Origin: Phallusia mammillata
Taxonomy: Eukaryota; Chordata; Ascidiacea; Phlebobranchia; Ascidiidae
DNA length: 64,000 bases
Direction of reading: 5' to 3'
Assembly: GCA_003260075.1 (NCBI GenBank)
Contig: QLIY01000312.1
Coordinates: 62,001-126,000 of the forward strand
The notes beneath the pieces are model-generated. The model ran no database searches. It was not told where the DNA came from and worked only from the letters and a program-made list of their open reading frames with translations. Positions 23,357-35,143 of the stretch are shown here, piece after piece; position 1 is the stretch's first letter, and every line of letters begins with the position of its first letter. Both the position numbers and the translations under genes were made by a program.

Positions 23357-25270
23357 TGCTGGGAACAGATTGCTACTGACAAAAAATATTTCATATGACA
23401 TGTCATGACTCTTATAAATACAAAAAATGGTTCCAAAACGTTTGTTTCATTACATGTGAAATTTTAATTTTTCGATTGTCCTTATTTTAGGGTTCATGTC
23501 GATGGCAACCCTGTCTATGGAGCATATATTTGAGATTACGTCATAATTTGCATTTAGTTTAATGAAATCTACGAACAGTTGCTGCACAATGTACACACGC
23601 TTGCGAGGCAAACTAAGCTTTTTTACCACAACAGACTACATCACGTATTTCCTGTGCATTACAGGCGAACGGGGATACACTCAGTTTTTGCCACTAAAAA
23701 GTCCTTGGGCTAATTTCACAGCAGTGGTTCCTAACCTTTTTTATGTCCTACACAGTTAAAACGCATTACCCCTACTCAGTGATAACTCTCCGCTCAGGCG
23801 TTTGCGGATATACTCAGGCAATCGCTCTATAAACAGTTGTTGGAAAACAAAACATTCCTTTGCATCGCCAAGTAATGCAAGCATGTCATCCATTAAGCGG
23901 TTGCCGCATTGTCGTCCAAAGAAGGCATGTGAAGTAGCCACATGTAGTAGCCACGGCCCTCTGTGGGCGCGAACGACAAAAGGTTTCTACCAAACGTGCC
24001 TTGATTGCCTCATATTTATCGGCGTTTGACGGGTTTTCTAGCAGGTCGATAAGACGATTTGCTCTGTGCTGATTCAGAGCTGAAACAACATAACAGTACT
24101 TTGTTAGATCGCCTGTGATGCTTTTTAGAGCAACTGTGCCTCAGCTTGCTGAAACCAAACTCGTGGCTGAACTGTCCAAAACGTAGGTAACGGGGGGGGG
24201 GAACTGCTACAGCCTTCTCTAAGTTTGGGGCTTCTGTCATATTGCAAAAATAACGTTTATGCATGTTTGGGGTCACCGATAGAGCGAGGTGTTTATTACA
24301 TCTTGTAGAATAACACAATGTACGAATACGCCGCATAAGACGAGAGTAAAAGAGGGGGGGGGGCACGTTTGGGGTCACCGATAGAGCGAGGTGTTTATTA
24401 CATCTTATAGAATAACACAATGTACGAATACGCCGCATAAGACGAGAGTAAAAGAAAGAAGGCAATCTGTCCGGTTCGCTGTAGTATGAAAGCATACGAT
24501 AATTGCAGTGAGAGAGGCCGCTACAACGTAACCATTTAGCCACAGATGTTCCTTCATTTTAGTAATATAAACTAAAACACCCAAGTGTTGGGTTAAAAAC
24601 AATCTTAAAATCAACATGGGATTGATGAAAAAGAATCACTCAATTGTCCCACACATCAAAACCTATACTACCCACTTTAAGAAACAGTATCAAGTATTAT
24701 AAAGGACAAAGTCAAGCAAACGCCATGTTTTTGATGAGTAAATATTTTCCAGAGTAACCTTTTAAAGAATTCTAAACAACTCGCGTTTTTTCCTATGACA
24801 TAATTTTGCCATTTTTGCTTTTTGAAACTTGTTTGCCTTTTTACTTATTCAAAGAAAAATCATAATGCAACATTACTGCCCTGAACCTAGCCTAACTAAG
24901 TTTTGTTGATTTCCTAGTAGCAAAAACGGAGTATATCCCCGTTCGCCTGTAATGCACAGGAAATACGTGAGGATGTCTGTAAAGGACTGTTATGGGAAAA
25001 AAAGCTTAGTTTGCCTCGCAAGCGTGTGTACATTGTGCAGCAACTGTTAAATGTAAATTTCATTGAAACAAACGCGAATTATGACGTAATCTTAAATTTA
25101 TGCTCCATAGTCAGGGTTGCCATCCACATGGACCCTAAAATAAGAATAATCGAAAAATTAAAATTTCACATGTAATGAAACAAACATTTTGGAACAATTT
25201 TTTGTATTTATAAAAGCCATGACATGTCATATGGCATATTTTTTGCCACTAACAATCTGTTCCAGCAACT
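23357..25270. mobile_element. Inverted-repeat element of about 1.9 kb enclosing a gag fragment
   Basis: The arm 23357-23700 is repeated in reverse complement at about 24915-25270 with scattered mismatches. Shared words include GAACAGATTG, GACATGTCAT, CACATGTGAAATTTTAATTTTTC, GCTGCACAATGTACACACGC and ATTACAGGCGAACGGGGAT. Between the arms lies a retrotransposon gag remnant. It could be a foldback-type element, or two solo repeats in opposite orientation. Arms contain no clear coding. Confidence 0.65.
23765..24130 (-). pseudogene. Ty3/gypsy-type gag remnant
   Basis: Two reading frames on the minus strand resemble retrotransposon Gag. The upstream part reads YCYVVSALNQHRANRLIDLL and KYEAIKARLVETF; the downstream part reads LMDDMLALLGDAKECFVFQQ then FIERLPEYIRKRL. 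These are typical of metazoan Ty3/gypsy Gag capsid-like regions. A frameshift separates the parts, the N-terminus, nucleocapsid and pol are absent, and no LTRs were recognised. It is a dead fragment inside the inverted repeat. Confidence 0.7.
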
Positions 25271-26371
25271 TCTTGTTCGTAGAAAATACTTCGTGCATCT
25301 CACGACAGCTCCGGTCTATAGGTTTACTTTTATTTGCAGCATGGATATGACTTGTAAGTGTTGAAAATAAGACAAAATCAGAACTCACGTCAAAAACAAG
25401 GAAATTTCTTGTAAATAAGGAAAATGCATTTTACATTTTTCCATTTTAAGACATTGCCCTTCAAAATAAGGACAAATCTTAGAAATAAGGACGGTATGGC
25501 AACCCCTGTTCACAGAATACTGTAGTGTCTGTATACAAGAATAAGTCAACACAAAACTAAACGCGTAGATTTACATTTCGTGATGATGAGAAATAGCTTT
25601 ACTTTTTTTGACCAAATGATATGCAGTTACCCTAAACTATGCCCTTTAATGTTGGCTACGAAACTGAAGGTACTGTTATGTTAAAACTAAAATTCCTTAA
25701 ATGAATTGAACGTTTGACTGTTTAAATGTGCAACCAACATACGTAACCTAAACACAGACAGCTAAGGCTATTTCCTGACCTTCCAAAACACATTAACTCC
25801 AACGTTGCGTTTTGCTATTTCGTTTTGGCTTTCCATGACTTTTTATGCCATAGCTAAAAAAGAAGCGTTAATAGTATTTTTATAACCATTGCGTCACCGC
25901 ACGTCTTTGCACAGCTGGTGTAACACGTCACGTTTGTAAGGTTGGAAGTATTTAATAAAATAGTTACAGTGGGTGTTTTTGTTTTTTGATCACGTAAAGG
26001 TTTTGAAATCAGAGACAGAATTACTAACTATATGTGTCGAAAATTTAGGCATTTAAAAATGCACTTTGAATGCAGTTTATTACTATAGTATGTTACAGAC
26101 GACAAAGTCAAACATTAAGGTTCAGATTCTAAAACATTAAAATTGTTTTATGATTGTTTTACTTCTTACAAACAAAACTATTAAAAGGTAAAAACTGCAT
26201 TTCTGAATCAATCGTTATTAAATCGGCTAGTGCATGGTGTTGAATTTAAATGTTTTTTCTGCAAGAAATACGTTTTTTGTTGTATTTTGCACGACGTAAA
26301 TAAACAAACAAAACTATTTTTTTGACAGTCGGACATAAATAAATAAATAAAATAAAAACAAACAATTCAAG

Positions 26372-28541
26372 TTAAAGCGACGCGCGCATTACGTTCTGTG
26401 ACGTCACAATGCTTGGTCGCTTTCGAACGTAAAGATGGGAGTGCTCGACAGTTTTTACCGACTTGTTTTTGTTCAAATTTTCGAAAAGCAAAACTTCGTA
26501 ACGCGTTGAAGGAAACATCATTTCTATGGCACTGACGTATGATGACGTAGGCTGACTTCCGGTTGCCCAAATTGTGTAGTGGATCATTTCATTTGTAAGA
26601 TTGTAAGGAAAGTCGTTTTTCACCAGAGCGATTTGGCGGCCTGTAAAATAAAGTTGTTCTACATAAAGGATAAGTACACCTTTAAGGACGTATTACGGTC
26701 GGTTTTGGGCCAGGTTTAGGACTTCAAGCTCAAGTATTCTTAAAAAATCAGGCTGAATTCAAGCTAGCCCAATTGGTAAAGTCATGTTTGTTGGGTAATT
26801 TCACTTACATCGCTAGTACAGTATTTCACTTACATTGTATTTATCAAATTGCTGCGTTAATCCATACGTTTATCTGTATAAACCCTACCCGCTAAAATCT
26901 TAAGCCTATATTAAGAGTTCCCAATCTGTGGTACGCGTACCATTAGTGTTACGCGAAGGTTTTTCAGGTGGTACGCGAGTAGCTTCAGTTTTTTTTCCAC
27001 AAAAACCTGGATTTACAACTTTATATTTTGTTCATCTGGTTTTTTTGACCAATTGGTGGACAGTAAACAAAAATCTAATTCAATTTAGTTGTGGTGCTTT
27101 ATTGTTATTTTAGCAGGCTAATGTTCCGCTTCCAACTAAAATATGGTCAAATTAGTTGTTCTGCAAGACGTGGTACGCGTGGCAGTAAAGAGAGTCCAAG
27201 TGGTACGAGATCGTAAAAAGGGGGGGGGGGCAGTTTTTCCCCCACAAAAACCTGGATTTACAACTTTATATTTTGTTCATCTGGTTTTGTGGGGGGGGGG
27301 GCCTATATCGTCTGAAATAAGGTGTTTTTCGGTGCACAATATGTGACTTACAACTCTGATGTAGCAGCTTTTATTGCGTGCTGAACATGTTGTAATCTTT
27401 TTCATCAAAATTTGGGTGCTGAATGTAATGCTTTTTAACAATTAATGAGGTCCATTAGGGTCAAAATATTCACGTCAAAAATACACAGCCGCTTATGACG
27501 AATTGTGAACAGTGTTCTGTTGCGTATTTTGCAACACATATTGTAAAATTATAGGCTTCTTAGTGCACATTGTTTTTCAAACATCTCGTTAAGCTTGCAC
27601 ATTTTTTGTGTCAAAGTTGAAAATAGTACAAGTGCTTTAAACAGTAACAGTTTTAATAAAGAAAAAAAGTATGACGTTTATACAAAAAAATACGCTTTAT
27701 TTTTATGAACAACACAAAAATGTCTTCTAACCTGGAGTTGCATCTTCTTTCACGTAGTTTACCATTCTTGGTGGTTCCCCGTTCGCTTGTCGAGTTTTAG
27801 TGGCGTATTCGTAACCAAGGAAACGGTGCTTGCAATAACTGTCCACTGAATCCCAATCCGTTTTAATCCTGGTCAAAGCATTTCTGTAAATCCTTGCTCC
27901 CTCGGGTGATCTGTGTCGTGTAAATAATGTTGAGATAAAAAGTTTGCATTAATAAGATGTTAAAATCGCAATTAACGAGTTGCACAAAAGATGTTGACAA
28001 AATCTATTTGTCACAATTATTTTAGTAATTATTAGGATATGTTCCGTAATAGCGCTGTGAAAAATCCCGATATTATGTAATGTAAAAGTTATTTTAAAAT
28101 ATAAGTTTAAAAATTATGCCGAAAAAAAGAACGCTAGTTTCTGTATTAACGCCTAAAACAACAGTATGGTTTGGTACGAAAACATTCTCTCTATTAGGTA
28201 ATGACACCCATGACAAAATTGTTTCACCTTATTATTTATCTAAATTTGCTGTACAAATGAATACCGTTTGAAAATCAACTTAGATTGGACTGCTAACTTC
28301 AATCTAACAATTCTAACCTTCCGAACAGAAGATCCCCGGCATTTAGCTTTCTTTTGGCTTCATCCCATGAGCAGGGGACAGTTGATACTAACATCCCATG
28401 CTCGTTTCTGTAAGTTTCAGTCGTAATGGGCATCACATTTCGATTAGGTATCATGATATTGTTTACAATTTCCGACGCATTGTCTTCCTCGATTGTGACG
28501 GAATATTCTTCATTGTGACGTAACATAACAGCTGATGTCAT
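26372..28541 (-). CDS. DUF3605-like protein, tandem copy 3 (longest N-terminus)
   Basis: Exons on the minus strand: 28541-28318, 27910-27732, 26640-26372, giving 223 residues with phases 2 and 1 as in copies 1 and 2. Exon 1 (224 bases) encodes a longer N-terminus ending CSWDEAKRKLNAGDLLFGR. Exon 2 begins SPEGARIYRN and contains VDSYCKHRF. Exon 3 has VKNDFPYNLTNEMIHYTIW and the block FENLNKNKSVKTVEHSHLYV. Of the three, this copy best matches the DUF3605 pattern (W.e.k..l..gdl..lgRspe, then dwPY...e..H...W, then F.N...l.Sv..veH.Hv). Function is unknown; no catalytic motif is evident. Two G runs at 27220-27230 and 27290-27301 fall in the intron between exons 2 and 3. Confidence 0.82.
26920..27345. 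repeat. hAT-related repeat with homopolymer-split duplication
   Basis: AGTTCCCAATCTGTGGTACGCG starts a repeat with several GGTACGCG words. The segment CAAAAACCTGGATTTACAAC occurs at about 27000 and again at about 27245, on either side of the G run at 27220. It lies in the intron of DUF3605-like copy 3. Confidence 0.5.
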
Positions 28542-30247
28542 GCTTTAGTTGTGCAACTGACAGTAGTTAGTAGTGGTAACAAACTAGCTTAACAAGTTAA
28601 TTGAGATGAAAAATAGTGCTGCATGTTGAAAACAAGTAAACCAGTTAAGAACAGCGTTCTGTTCTAACCACTACCAGGCTATTATAACAAAGAATGCTGT
28701 GAGCGTTTTTAAATAGCGTGTACTTTCCCGTCTGACAAAAAACTTAAAGTTACACGAACATTTGCAACTTCAGTTGCGCGGTCACGCCTACGACACGCCA
28801 GTTGCTATACACGTCACGACTGCACGTGACTCAGAATTGCGCAGACCAAGCGCCTGTGTTTGACTTCCCCGCTAGTTGAATTTAGTTTATCAGAATTAAC
28901 ACGAGGTAGCTGTTCCGCTATGTTGAAACAAAACAGTTTGCCCAGTTTGTCGACTAAATTGTTTTGAGAAAAAACACGTTCAAAACACATTTTGAACAAT
29001 CCATGCGTGTATATAGTCAGAAAACTCAAATTATATTCACATAAAAGTTGGGTGCTTGTTTTTCACTAGAAGTGTATTAGACACTGTTTTAATTACATGT
29101 ATCTAGCTAGCAAGCCCAAATGTTAAACACTTTTGAAACACAAATTACTAGTTTAACCAAATTTCGTACCAACGACACTGTACTTCTAGTTACTTATGAG
29201 TCTACGATTGGCTAACTTTATCGAGCTACAGCTATGTAATTGAAAATTACAGCCACAATTTCTTGACTTCAATACAATATCTGTTCTTAAAGTTTGCGTA
29301 CTCTGATAAGCGCTGTTCTAACAACACATGTGTGTGTGTGTTGAAGTTCTAAATGTCTGTTTCACTGAAACCTCGCTTAATAAATACCACAAAATCACAG
29401 GGTAATACCCCAAAAGTATTTGTAGGTCTGATTCATTGTACGTCTGATTGTATGAACAATGACTAAGCTAAGAAGAATCCTGAATTTTTGTGCAAACAAT
29501 CGCAAGAAACCACACAAATAATCTGAAATCAACTGCTACTTATAAACAACACTGTGTCATGCAGTCTTGAGGTACGGGAGGCAGCATAGAATACTGCTTT
29601 TCTCATTACTTGGTCAGTGACGCTATGTTTTTTGTAGCACACAAGTAGATTAGGTCATCGGGTATAATTATTTACGTGATTGCAAAGGTTACTATAGTTC
29701 GATGTTGTGGTTTCGCTTGCTTGAGGTGAGTGAAATAAGTTTACACAAAACAAAAACGGAACTTGTGTTGAAACGAAAATACGTTATTTTAACCTTAAAT
29801 GTACTGCATGTAAGCGTTACTCCGTTTTGTAGGTTTTTGATTTGAGAAAGAATTTGTAGTGTTTAAAAACGTCCTGAATAGTTCTATTTAGTTTGTTTTT
29901 TCACAAACGATGTTGCAATCAATCAGTTTTTGCGGGCTTAAAACAAACAAAACAACCTTTATATTAGGCAACCCATAGCTATATTACATAAATCGTGCGA
30001 TTAAAACCTTAGTAGCATGTCCTATTGTGGTAGATATGGTATCTCGGTGACAATGCTTAACACTTTCATTTCTTAACAATAATTATTTCTGATGATTTGT
30101 TATTTATTATCGTTTTGGTCTCACATGTTACGTCAAAGCGAATGTGTACAAGACTGATGACGCACTGTTTTTTTGATGGTCGAACAAACATCAACGGCGC
30201 CCACCTTGTTACATAAAAATGTACAAATTGCAATAAATTTGTTGTAA

Positions 30248-30515
30248 AACGGGGGTACGAAATGTAGCGTGAAATTATACGCTAATTTGGCATATTTGTG
30301 AAGAATGTGTAACAAGTTACTTTGTTATATGTTTAGAACGGGTTGGTTTGCACTACTTACAATACTGTGTTAATGCATGCATTGAACATGCAAGTTATAA
30401 ATACACTGAGTTTAATTCCTATTATTACAATTTTCTTTGCGTCGGCCATTGTAGACAGGAGGTACGAGAAAATTTCATGAAAGCTTAAAGGGTACGAGCG
30501 GTAAAAAGGTTAACA
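30248..30515. mobile_element. hAT-like element, partial copy
   Basis: It shares CGAAATGTAGCGTGAAATTATAC and GTCGGCCATTGTAGACAGG to GAGCGGTAAAAAGGTTAACAAACAC with the full-length element at 59673-60021. Its left end is not well preserved. No coding potential. Confidence 0.65.
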
Positions 30516-30794
30516 AACACTTCAGTAAATGATAAGTCTTCTGGGTTCAATGGGTCTTGTTTATCAAGTTAAAGATACAGCATGCGCCCTCGGTCAATAA
30601 GGTTTGTCATGAAGTCCTCCACCAAAAAAGATTCGCAAAAACAAGATATAATATAAATATTTTTCATCACTTGTTAATTTGGACTGGCTCTGATTTGCAG
30701 CTGATTTTTTCACACCATTGTTGACTGCTTCGGAGGAACGAACTTTTTTCAATTTTGCTAATCTGAATCACCATTAAGCAGGGTTAGGTAACGA

Positions 30795-30960
30795 GTCCTT
30801 TTAGTCGAGTCTCAAGTCAAGTCAAGTCAGTATGGGTTCGAGTCCCAAGTCAAGTCAAGTCAGAAGGGGTTCGAGTCTCAAGTCGGGTCGAGTCAAATGA
30901 GGTTCGAGTCTCAAGTCAAGTCAAGTCATTAGTGGTTCGAGTCAAGGCAAGTCCCCAAAA
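30795..30960 (+). repeat. Degenerate AAGTC-rich tandem repeat
   Basis: Repeated words TCTCAAGTCAAGTCAAGTCA and GGTTCGAGTC recur at about 40-base spacing. A matching end block (GAGTCGAGTCTC, CAAGTCAAGTCGAGTC) is at 32040-32090. The two blocks probably belong to one element into which the hAT at 31087 inserted. Confidence 0.6.
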
Positions 30961-31086
30961 GTTTTTGCAAGGAAAGGTTAAAGGTTTGGATAATTAATCT
31001 ATTTGAATGGTTCATCGCGACTTTTTTACGGACCCCACTTTATTGCAGTGAACAAATCCCATCAACGTCCCTTTCTTAGAGTATAG

Positions 31087-31666
31087 CAGGGCTACTCAAA
31101 TGGCGGACCGCGGTCCATATCCGGACCTTTGAGGCGTTCGATGTGGACCTCGACGGTCTTTTGATTACGGCAACATTTGTGTGTTAATTAACTAAACAAT
31201 GCTATGTAGAGGCACTTTTTAAACTGGGGTCGGCATAACGATTGATCGGCAGTCTGCGAGGAGCCTAAAGTCCCGCCAAAATCTTATGTGAGTTCAGATT
31301 GTCCAACTATGACGAAAAAATGGTCGATTATTTCACTATACATTTAACAAAGAGGCGGTTGTTTGCGCATAATTGTATCTGTGATTTAATAAACTGAATT
31401 TTAAATCATTACCTTACGAAGCAATCCTGTAAAACCAGATAAAATGTATTCTGTATGACGTTGTACCAATACACTCTCGCAAGGAATAAAATCACGTTTG
31501 GTGCATATCAGTTCAAGATTTCAATTTTGACCGCGATTGTCCACATTAGCTATAACCAAATAGGCTAAGACACGTTGCATTTGCATTTCTGACAGAAGTG
31601 TCCGGACCTTTGGTAATTTTTACCTTTTCTATCTGGACTTTTGACGAAACTAATTGAGTAGCCCTG
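31087..31666. mobile_element. hAT-like non-autonomous element, 580 bp
   Basis: Ends are CAGGGCTACTCAA and TTGAGTAGCCCTG, perfect 13-base inverted repeats. The 8-base duplication GAGTATAG flanks both sides (31079-31086 and 31667-31674) without mismatch. The interior has GGACCGCGGTCC and no transposase. The intact target duplication suggests recent insertion. Confidence 0.9.
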
Positions 31667-32089
31667 GAGTATAGGGTCAACTTTAATGAAACACGTTAAT
31701 TGACACTCATTAAACAGCTTGGACAAGAACGTCAATTTTGAAAACCCAAAAATATTTTTACTGCATGCGCTAGCTAGAGCGTTTGTACAGTAATATAAGC
31801 GCTTAAAAGCGAATACTTGGTCTTGGCGTGTACTACATTCGCATACCTTAAAACAAGCAATAAGCACAATGCTTAATGCCAGAGTTAAAAAGTTTGTGCA
31901 TGTAGCAGCGACTTCGTTACGTTAAAATTAAGCAAAAATTGCTTCGCATCGCACAGCACATCAAAGTGCTGTTGTTGTTTGGTTGAAGCCGGCTGAACAG
32001 GTTATCCATGATAAGAAATTTCCGTTTTGTTGGTAAAATAATGAGTCCGAGTCGAGTCTCTACTAAGACGAGTCCAAGTCAAGTCGAGT

Positions 32090-32090
<1 letters not shown>

Positions 32091-32179
<89 letters not shown>
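32091..32179 (+). repeat. 89-base pure G run
   Basis: An uninterrupted poly-G tract. It is one of several runs of 87-91 bases in this window (others at 34182, 47182 and 49599) and is likely a sequencing or assembly product rather than genomic sequence. The glycine-only ORF across it is an artefact. Confidence 0.9.
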
Positions 32180-32183
<4 letters not shown>

Positions 32184-33188
32184 AACACTGCCATTAAGGG
32201 TAACAACCCACGCCCACGAGGTCAAAGCAATGGACAAACGATTAAAACAAAACAATCCAATAGCAGTTGATAGATATGCCGCAATACACGAAACACTATC
32301 TTTGTAACGGCGACATGCCCTTGATCTTTATCCCCAACTGATGCACCATGGATTTCTCAACCGTGTTATTTTGTGTCCTGCTACTACAATTTTATTCTTG
32401 CACCGTCGTATCTTATGACATCATAAATGCTATTCTATGTTGCGGCGCGGTAGCGAATTTGCCGAAGAGACGCGGACCCGGAGTTGAGCGGTGGTTGTGT
32501 CTCGACTCTAGTTAGACTTTTATCATTTTTATACAAGTTTAAATTGGGTACTGAAAAGCCCGTTATTCTAGCTTCTGTTTTATCATCTGATTTTACGGAG
32601 CCTTCCGCACCTCTAATATGTCGTTTTGCTTTCAAGTGAGTTACAGTTTAACATGCGCACGCAACTGGTATTCAAAACTGCATAAGTTTTGGTTTAGGAT
32701 TCTAATTTGTTTTGCCTCTAAAGGTGCAAAAATATATGTTAAATAATTTTTAAAGAGTTGGTATTTGATGACAGACGAAAGAAACATTTTTAATTTTAGT
32801 TTTTGCTACCAGCCATCTGTCTATAGCCACGACCGCAAGCAAACGATCGGTTTTTGGTCTATAAAAGTGACGTTGGTTACGCCTCGAAGCTCTGTACCAG
32901 TTTGTGTTAAATATTCACGAAATAAAGCTTATGACGACAAAAAATTTATTCATGTATGTAAAATGATCATTTAATTATGGTTAATTCCTGAACAGCTGAG
33001 CAGATGTTGTATGTTCCTATTCACGTCCAACCCACATCTAGGCTATGTTAAGATACGATAGACAAATACCAAAACAAACCGATAAGCTACAGACAGCGCA
33101 CACTATTAAACACATTGATAATGCACAAAAAATATACATTTAGTTAGCCAAACATTTTTCGTAAATAAGAAAAAATTCTCCCAGATTT

Positions 33189-34181
33189 TTATTGTTCTTT
33201 CATTTCCACTGGCTCCCATTTGCTGTTGATTTTCTCCGAGATACTAAAGACTTGCATTTCAATATTTTCTCCTTCAGCGTTTCCTGCAGCTGTTCGCGAT
33301 TCGGCATTCCACACACCACCGTTGTCTGCAGTTTCGGATGGATGGACTTTTCCCAATTTTCGAATCTGAATCATCTTGAAGGGAAACAATCGTTTCTTGT
33401 AATCAGGAAAAGAAAAAATCGATGCAAAGACATTCATGATGTAATAATTAAGGCCAATACTTGCCAAAACTGGATGTGTCAGCCAGTCAAGGTTCAATAT
33501 CAAGAAACGATAAAGTTGTATCAGGGAAACGAAAGCAATTGCAGATGCTACACATACTGCAGTGCACGAAGCACTACGAATATAGACACCCTTTGTTCCC
33601 GTCAAGAATCTGTAGTGTGTCGATAAAGGTAAAAGATACAGAATCAGAAGTGAAATTTGAAAGAGAACTAGACCCACTGAACTTGCCATTACAAAGCGAA
33701 GTGTGATAGGTTCTGAGATGCATCTCTTTATTGGCCAATGTTCCGTTTTGTTGGTGAGTGCAGCTGCAATTTGCAGTAGTGTAAAAAACGTGATGCCAGC
33801 AAGAACAAATTTGCTCAAAATCTTCCCTCTTTCCAACCACACCTTCTTGGAGTGAACTGTTTTATACACTGAACGCTGGCGAAGCCACAAAGAAAAGTAA
33901 ACAAGATATAACGAAATGCTGGCTGGGAAAACAGCCACATTCTCTATCCAAGTACACACTGTAGTGTCAAACACAGTTAAATTAGGGGGGGGGGCCATCA
34001 AAAGGAATCCCACCAGAAGCAACAAAAAACAAGAGGCTGTGCAAATTCGGTTGTTGAGTTGCAAGCCTTGCTGTTGTGAATACAGCTGATATACAAACGA
34101 AGTTATTGTCAGATAACCCGTTATTGCAACAGTTCCAACTGCCAACTTTTCAATGATTGTCGATTCACTTACAGTCGTGAA

Positions 34182-34273
<92 letters not shown>

Positions 34274-34360
34274 CACAGATCCAACTGCCAACTTTTCAAT
34301 GATTGTCGATTCACTTACAGTCGTGAAAGTATCGTCCAACGTTGAAGTGTTGTTGGCCAT
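33189..34360 (-). CDS. Seven-TM protein, cluster copy A (broken by poly-G)
   Basis: Single-exon membrane protein. It starts MANNTSTLDDTFT at 34360 and ends WEPVEMKEQ at 33189. Seven hydrophobic segments: around VGTVAITGYLTITSFVY, then after LCTASCF, after VCTWIENV, FVLAGITFFTLLQIA, FVMASSVGLVLFQISLLILY, CTAVCVASAIAFVSL, and LASIGLNYYIMNVF. The last is followed by a basic stretch (PDYKKRLFPFKM) that could act as helix 8. N-terminal NNTS sequons suggest an extracellular N-terminus. The layout is that of a GPCR, but I see no DRY or NPxxY, and I do not recognise the family. A 91-base G run at 34182-34272 splits the N-terminus and about 46 bases of coding sequence are repeated on both sides; a 9-base G run at 33987 replaces part of TM2. 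Both look like assembly joins. Confidence 0.75.
34182..34272 (+). repeat. 91-base pure G run inside 7TM copy A
   Basis: The sequence CCAACTGCCAACTTTTCAATG to TTACAGTCGTGAA occurs immediately before the run (about 34137-34181) and again after it (about 34279-34327). The tract therefore marks a duplicated join, not an expansion in place. Confidence 0.85.
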
Positions 34361-34600
34361 ATTTAGTTTAGAAAAAATATTGCAGAGCTGAAACAAACTT
34401 CTATTTGCTCAAAAATGCAAACCTGTGATAATGAATTCAAAATCATTTAAAATTTAGTTACTGGTTAAAAAACGAAACATTTTTGTGAGGTGTAACTAAT
34501 ACTTTACCTGAGGTAATAAGGTTCCTTAAAAAACTATTGCGTATAACTGAAAATGATGGTGGTTGTATGGGTCAATTGTAAACATCCATAATACTTTGAG

Positions 34601-35143
34601 CAGGGAGTCGAACCGCTTGTCATACGGGTTCAGGTTCGCTTCGGGTTCGCTTCGGGTTCTCTTCGGGTTCGCTTCGTTTTGTTTTTAGGGGTTCGGGTTC
34701 GGGTTCGGGTTCGTTCCGGTTTTCAAAAATGGATATTTTCGGGTTCGGGTTTTGTTCCGGTTTGGGCAAATTATCCGGTCCAAACCGGTTTGCGGTTTTT
34801 AAACCGGTTCAAATTTCCATTCGTTTCAATTTAGTTCTAAACATCATCTACCTGACTTTATCAAACTCCTTAAGAATTTTGCCCGTGTACTGTTAATTTT
34901 TGACAAGCCCCATAAGTGTTATTTTTCGTATTCTTCAGTGCGCTGTTTTTAAAAACTCACAAAATATAAAACAGACTGCATTTTTTACTGGTTCGGGTCC
35001 AACACCAAACAAAATATGGGGTTCAACTCCGGTTCGGGTTTTTCGGAAATCATAATTAGCGGTTCGGGTTCGGTTCGGGTTTAATGAAATTAACCGCTCA
35101 AGCCGGTTCGCGGGTTCGGGTTCAGTTCCGGTTCGACTCCCTG
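34601..35143. mobile_element. hAT-like element with TTCGGG repeats, 543 bp
   Basis: Ends CAGGGAGTCGAACCG and CGGTTCGACTCCCTG are perfect inverted repeats. The target duplication ACTTTGAG is exact (34593-34600, 35144-35151). The inside has GGTTCGGGTTCGG simple repeats at both ends and AACCGGTT words. The equivalent flank of 7TM copy B (38060-38100, ATCCATATTACTTTGAAGACG) lacks the insertion and serves as an empty site. Confidence 0.92.

Larger units (their letters stand above)
28542..33188. other. Intergenic, repeat-rich
   Basis: No gene was recognised. It holds a partial hAT copy at 30248-30515 (same family as 59673-60021), AAGTC-rich repeats at 30795-30960 and 32040-32090, a complete hAT-like element at 31087-31666 and an 89-base G run at 32091-32179. 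Other ORFs have no domain. Confidence 0.5.

Noticed and set aside
24016..24543. 175-residue minus-strand ORF
   Set aside because: It reads through a homopolymer-linked duplication (internal repeat of the same segment) and runs out of frame over the gag-like region; the gag similarity is in another frame.
29325..29345. Short TG repeat and palindrome
   Set aside because: Too short to be a notable microsatellite or structure.
30795..30960. Regularly spaced repeats resembling a CRISPR array
   Set aside because: Units are degenerate AAGTC words without unique spacers, in an intron-bearing eukaryotic genome.
32008..32307. 99-residue ORF with polyglycine
   Set aside because: It exists only because it reads through the 89-base G run; the flanks are repeat DNA.
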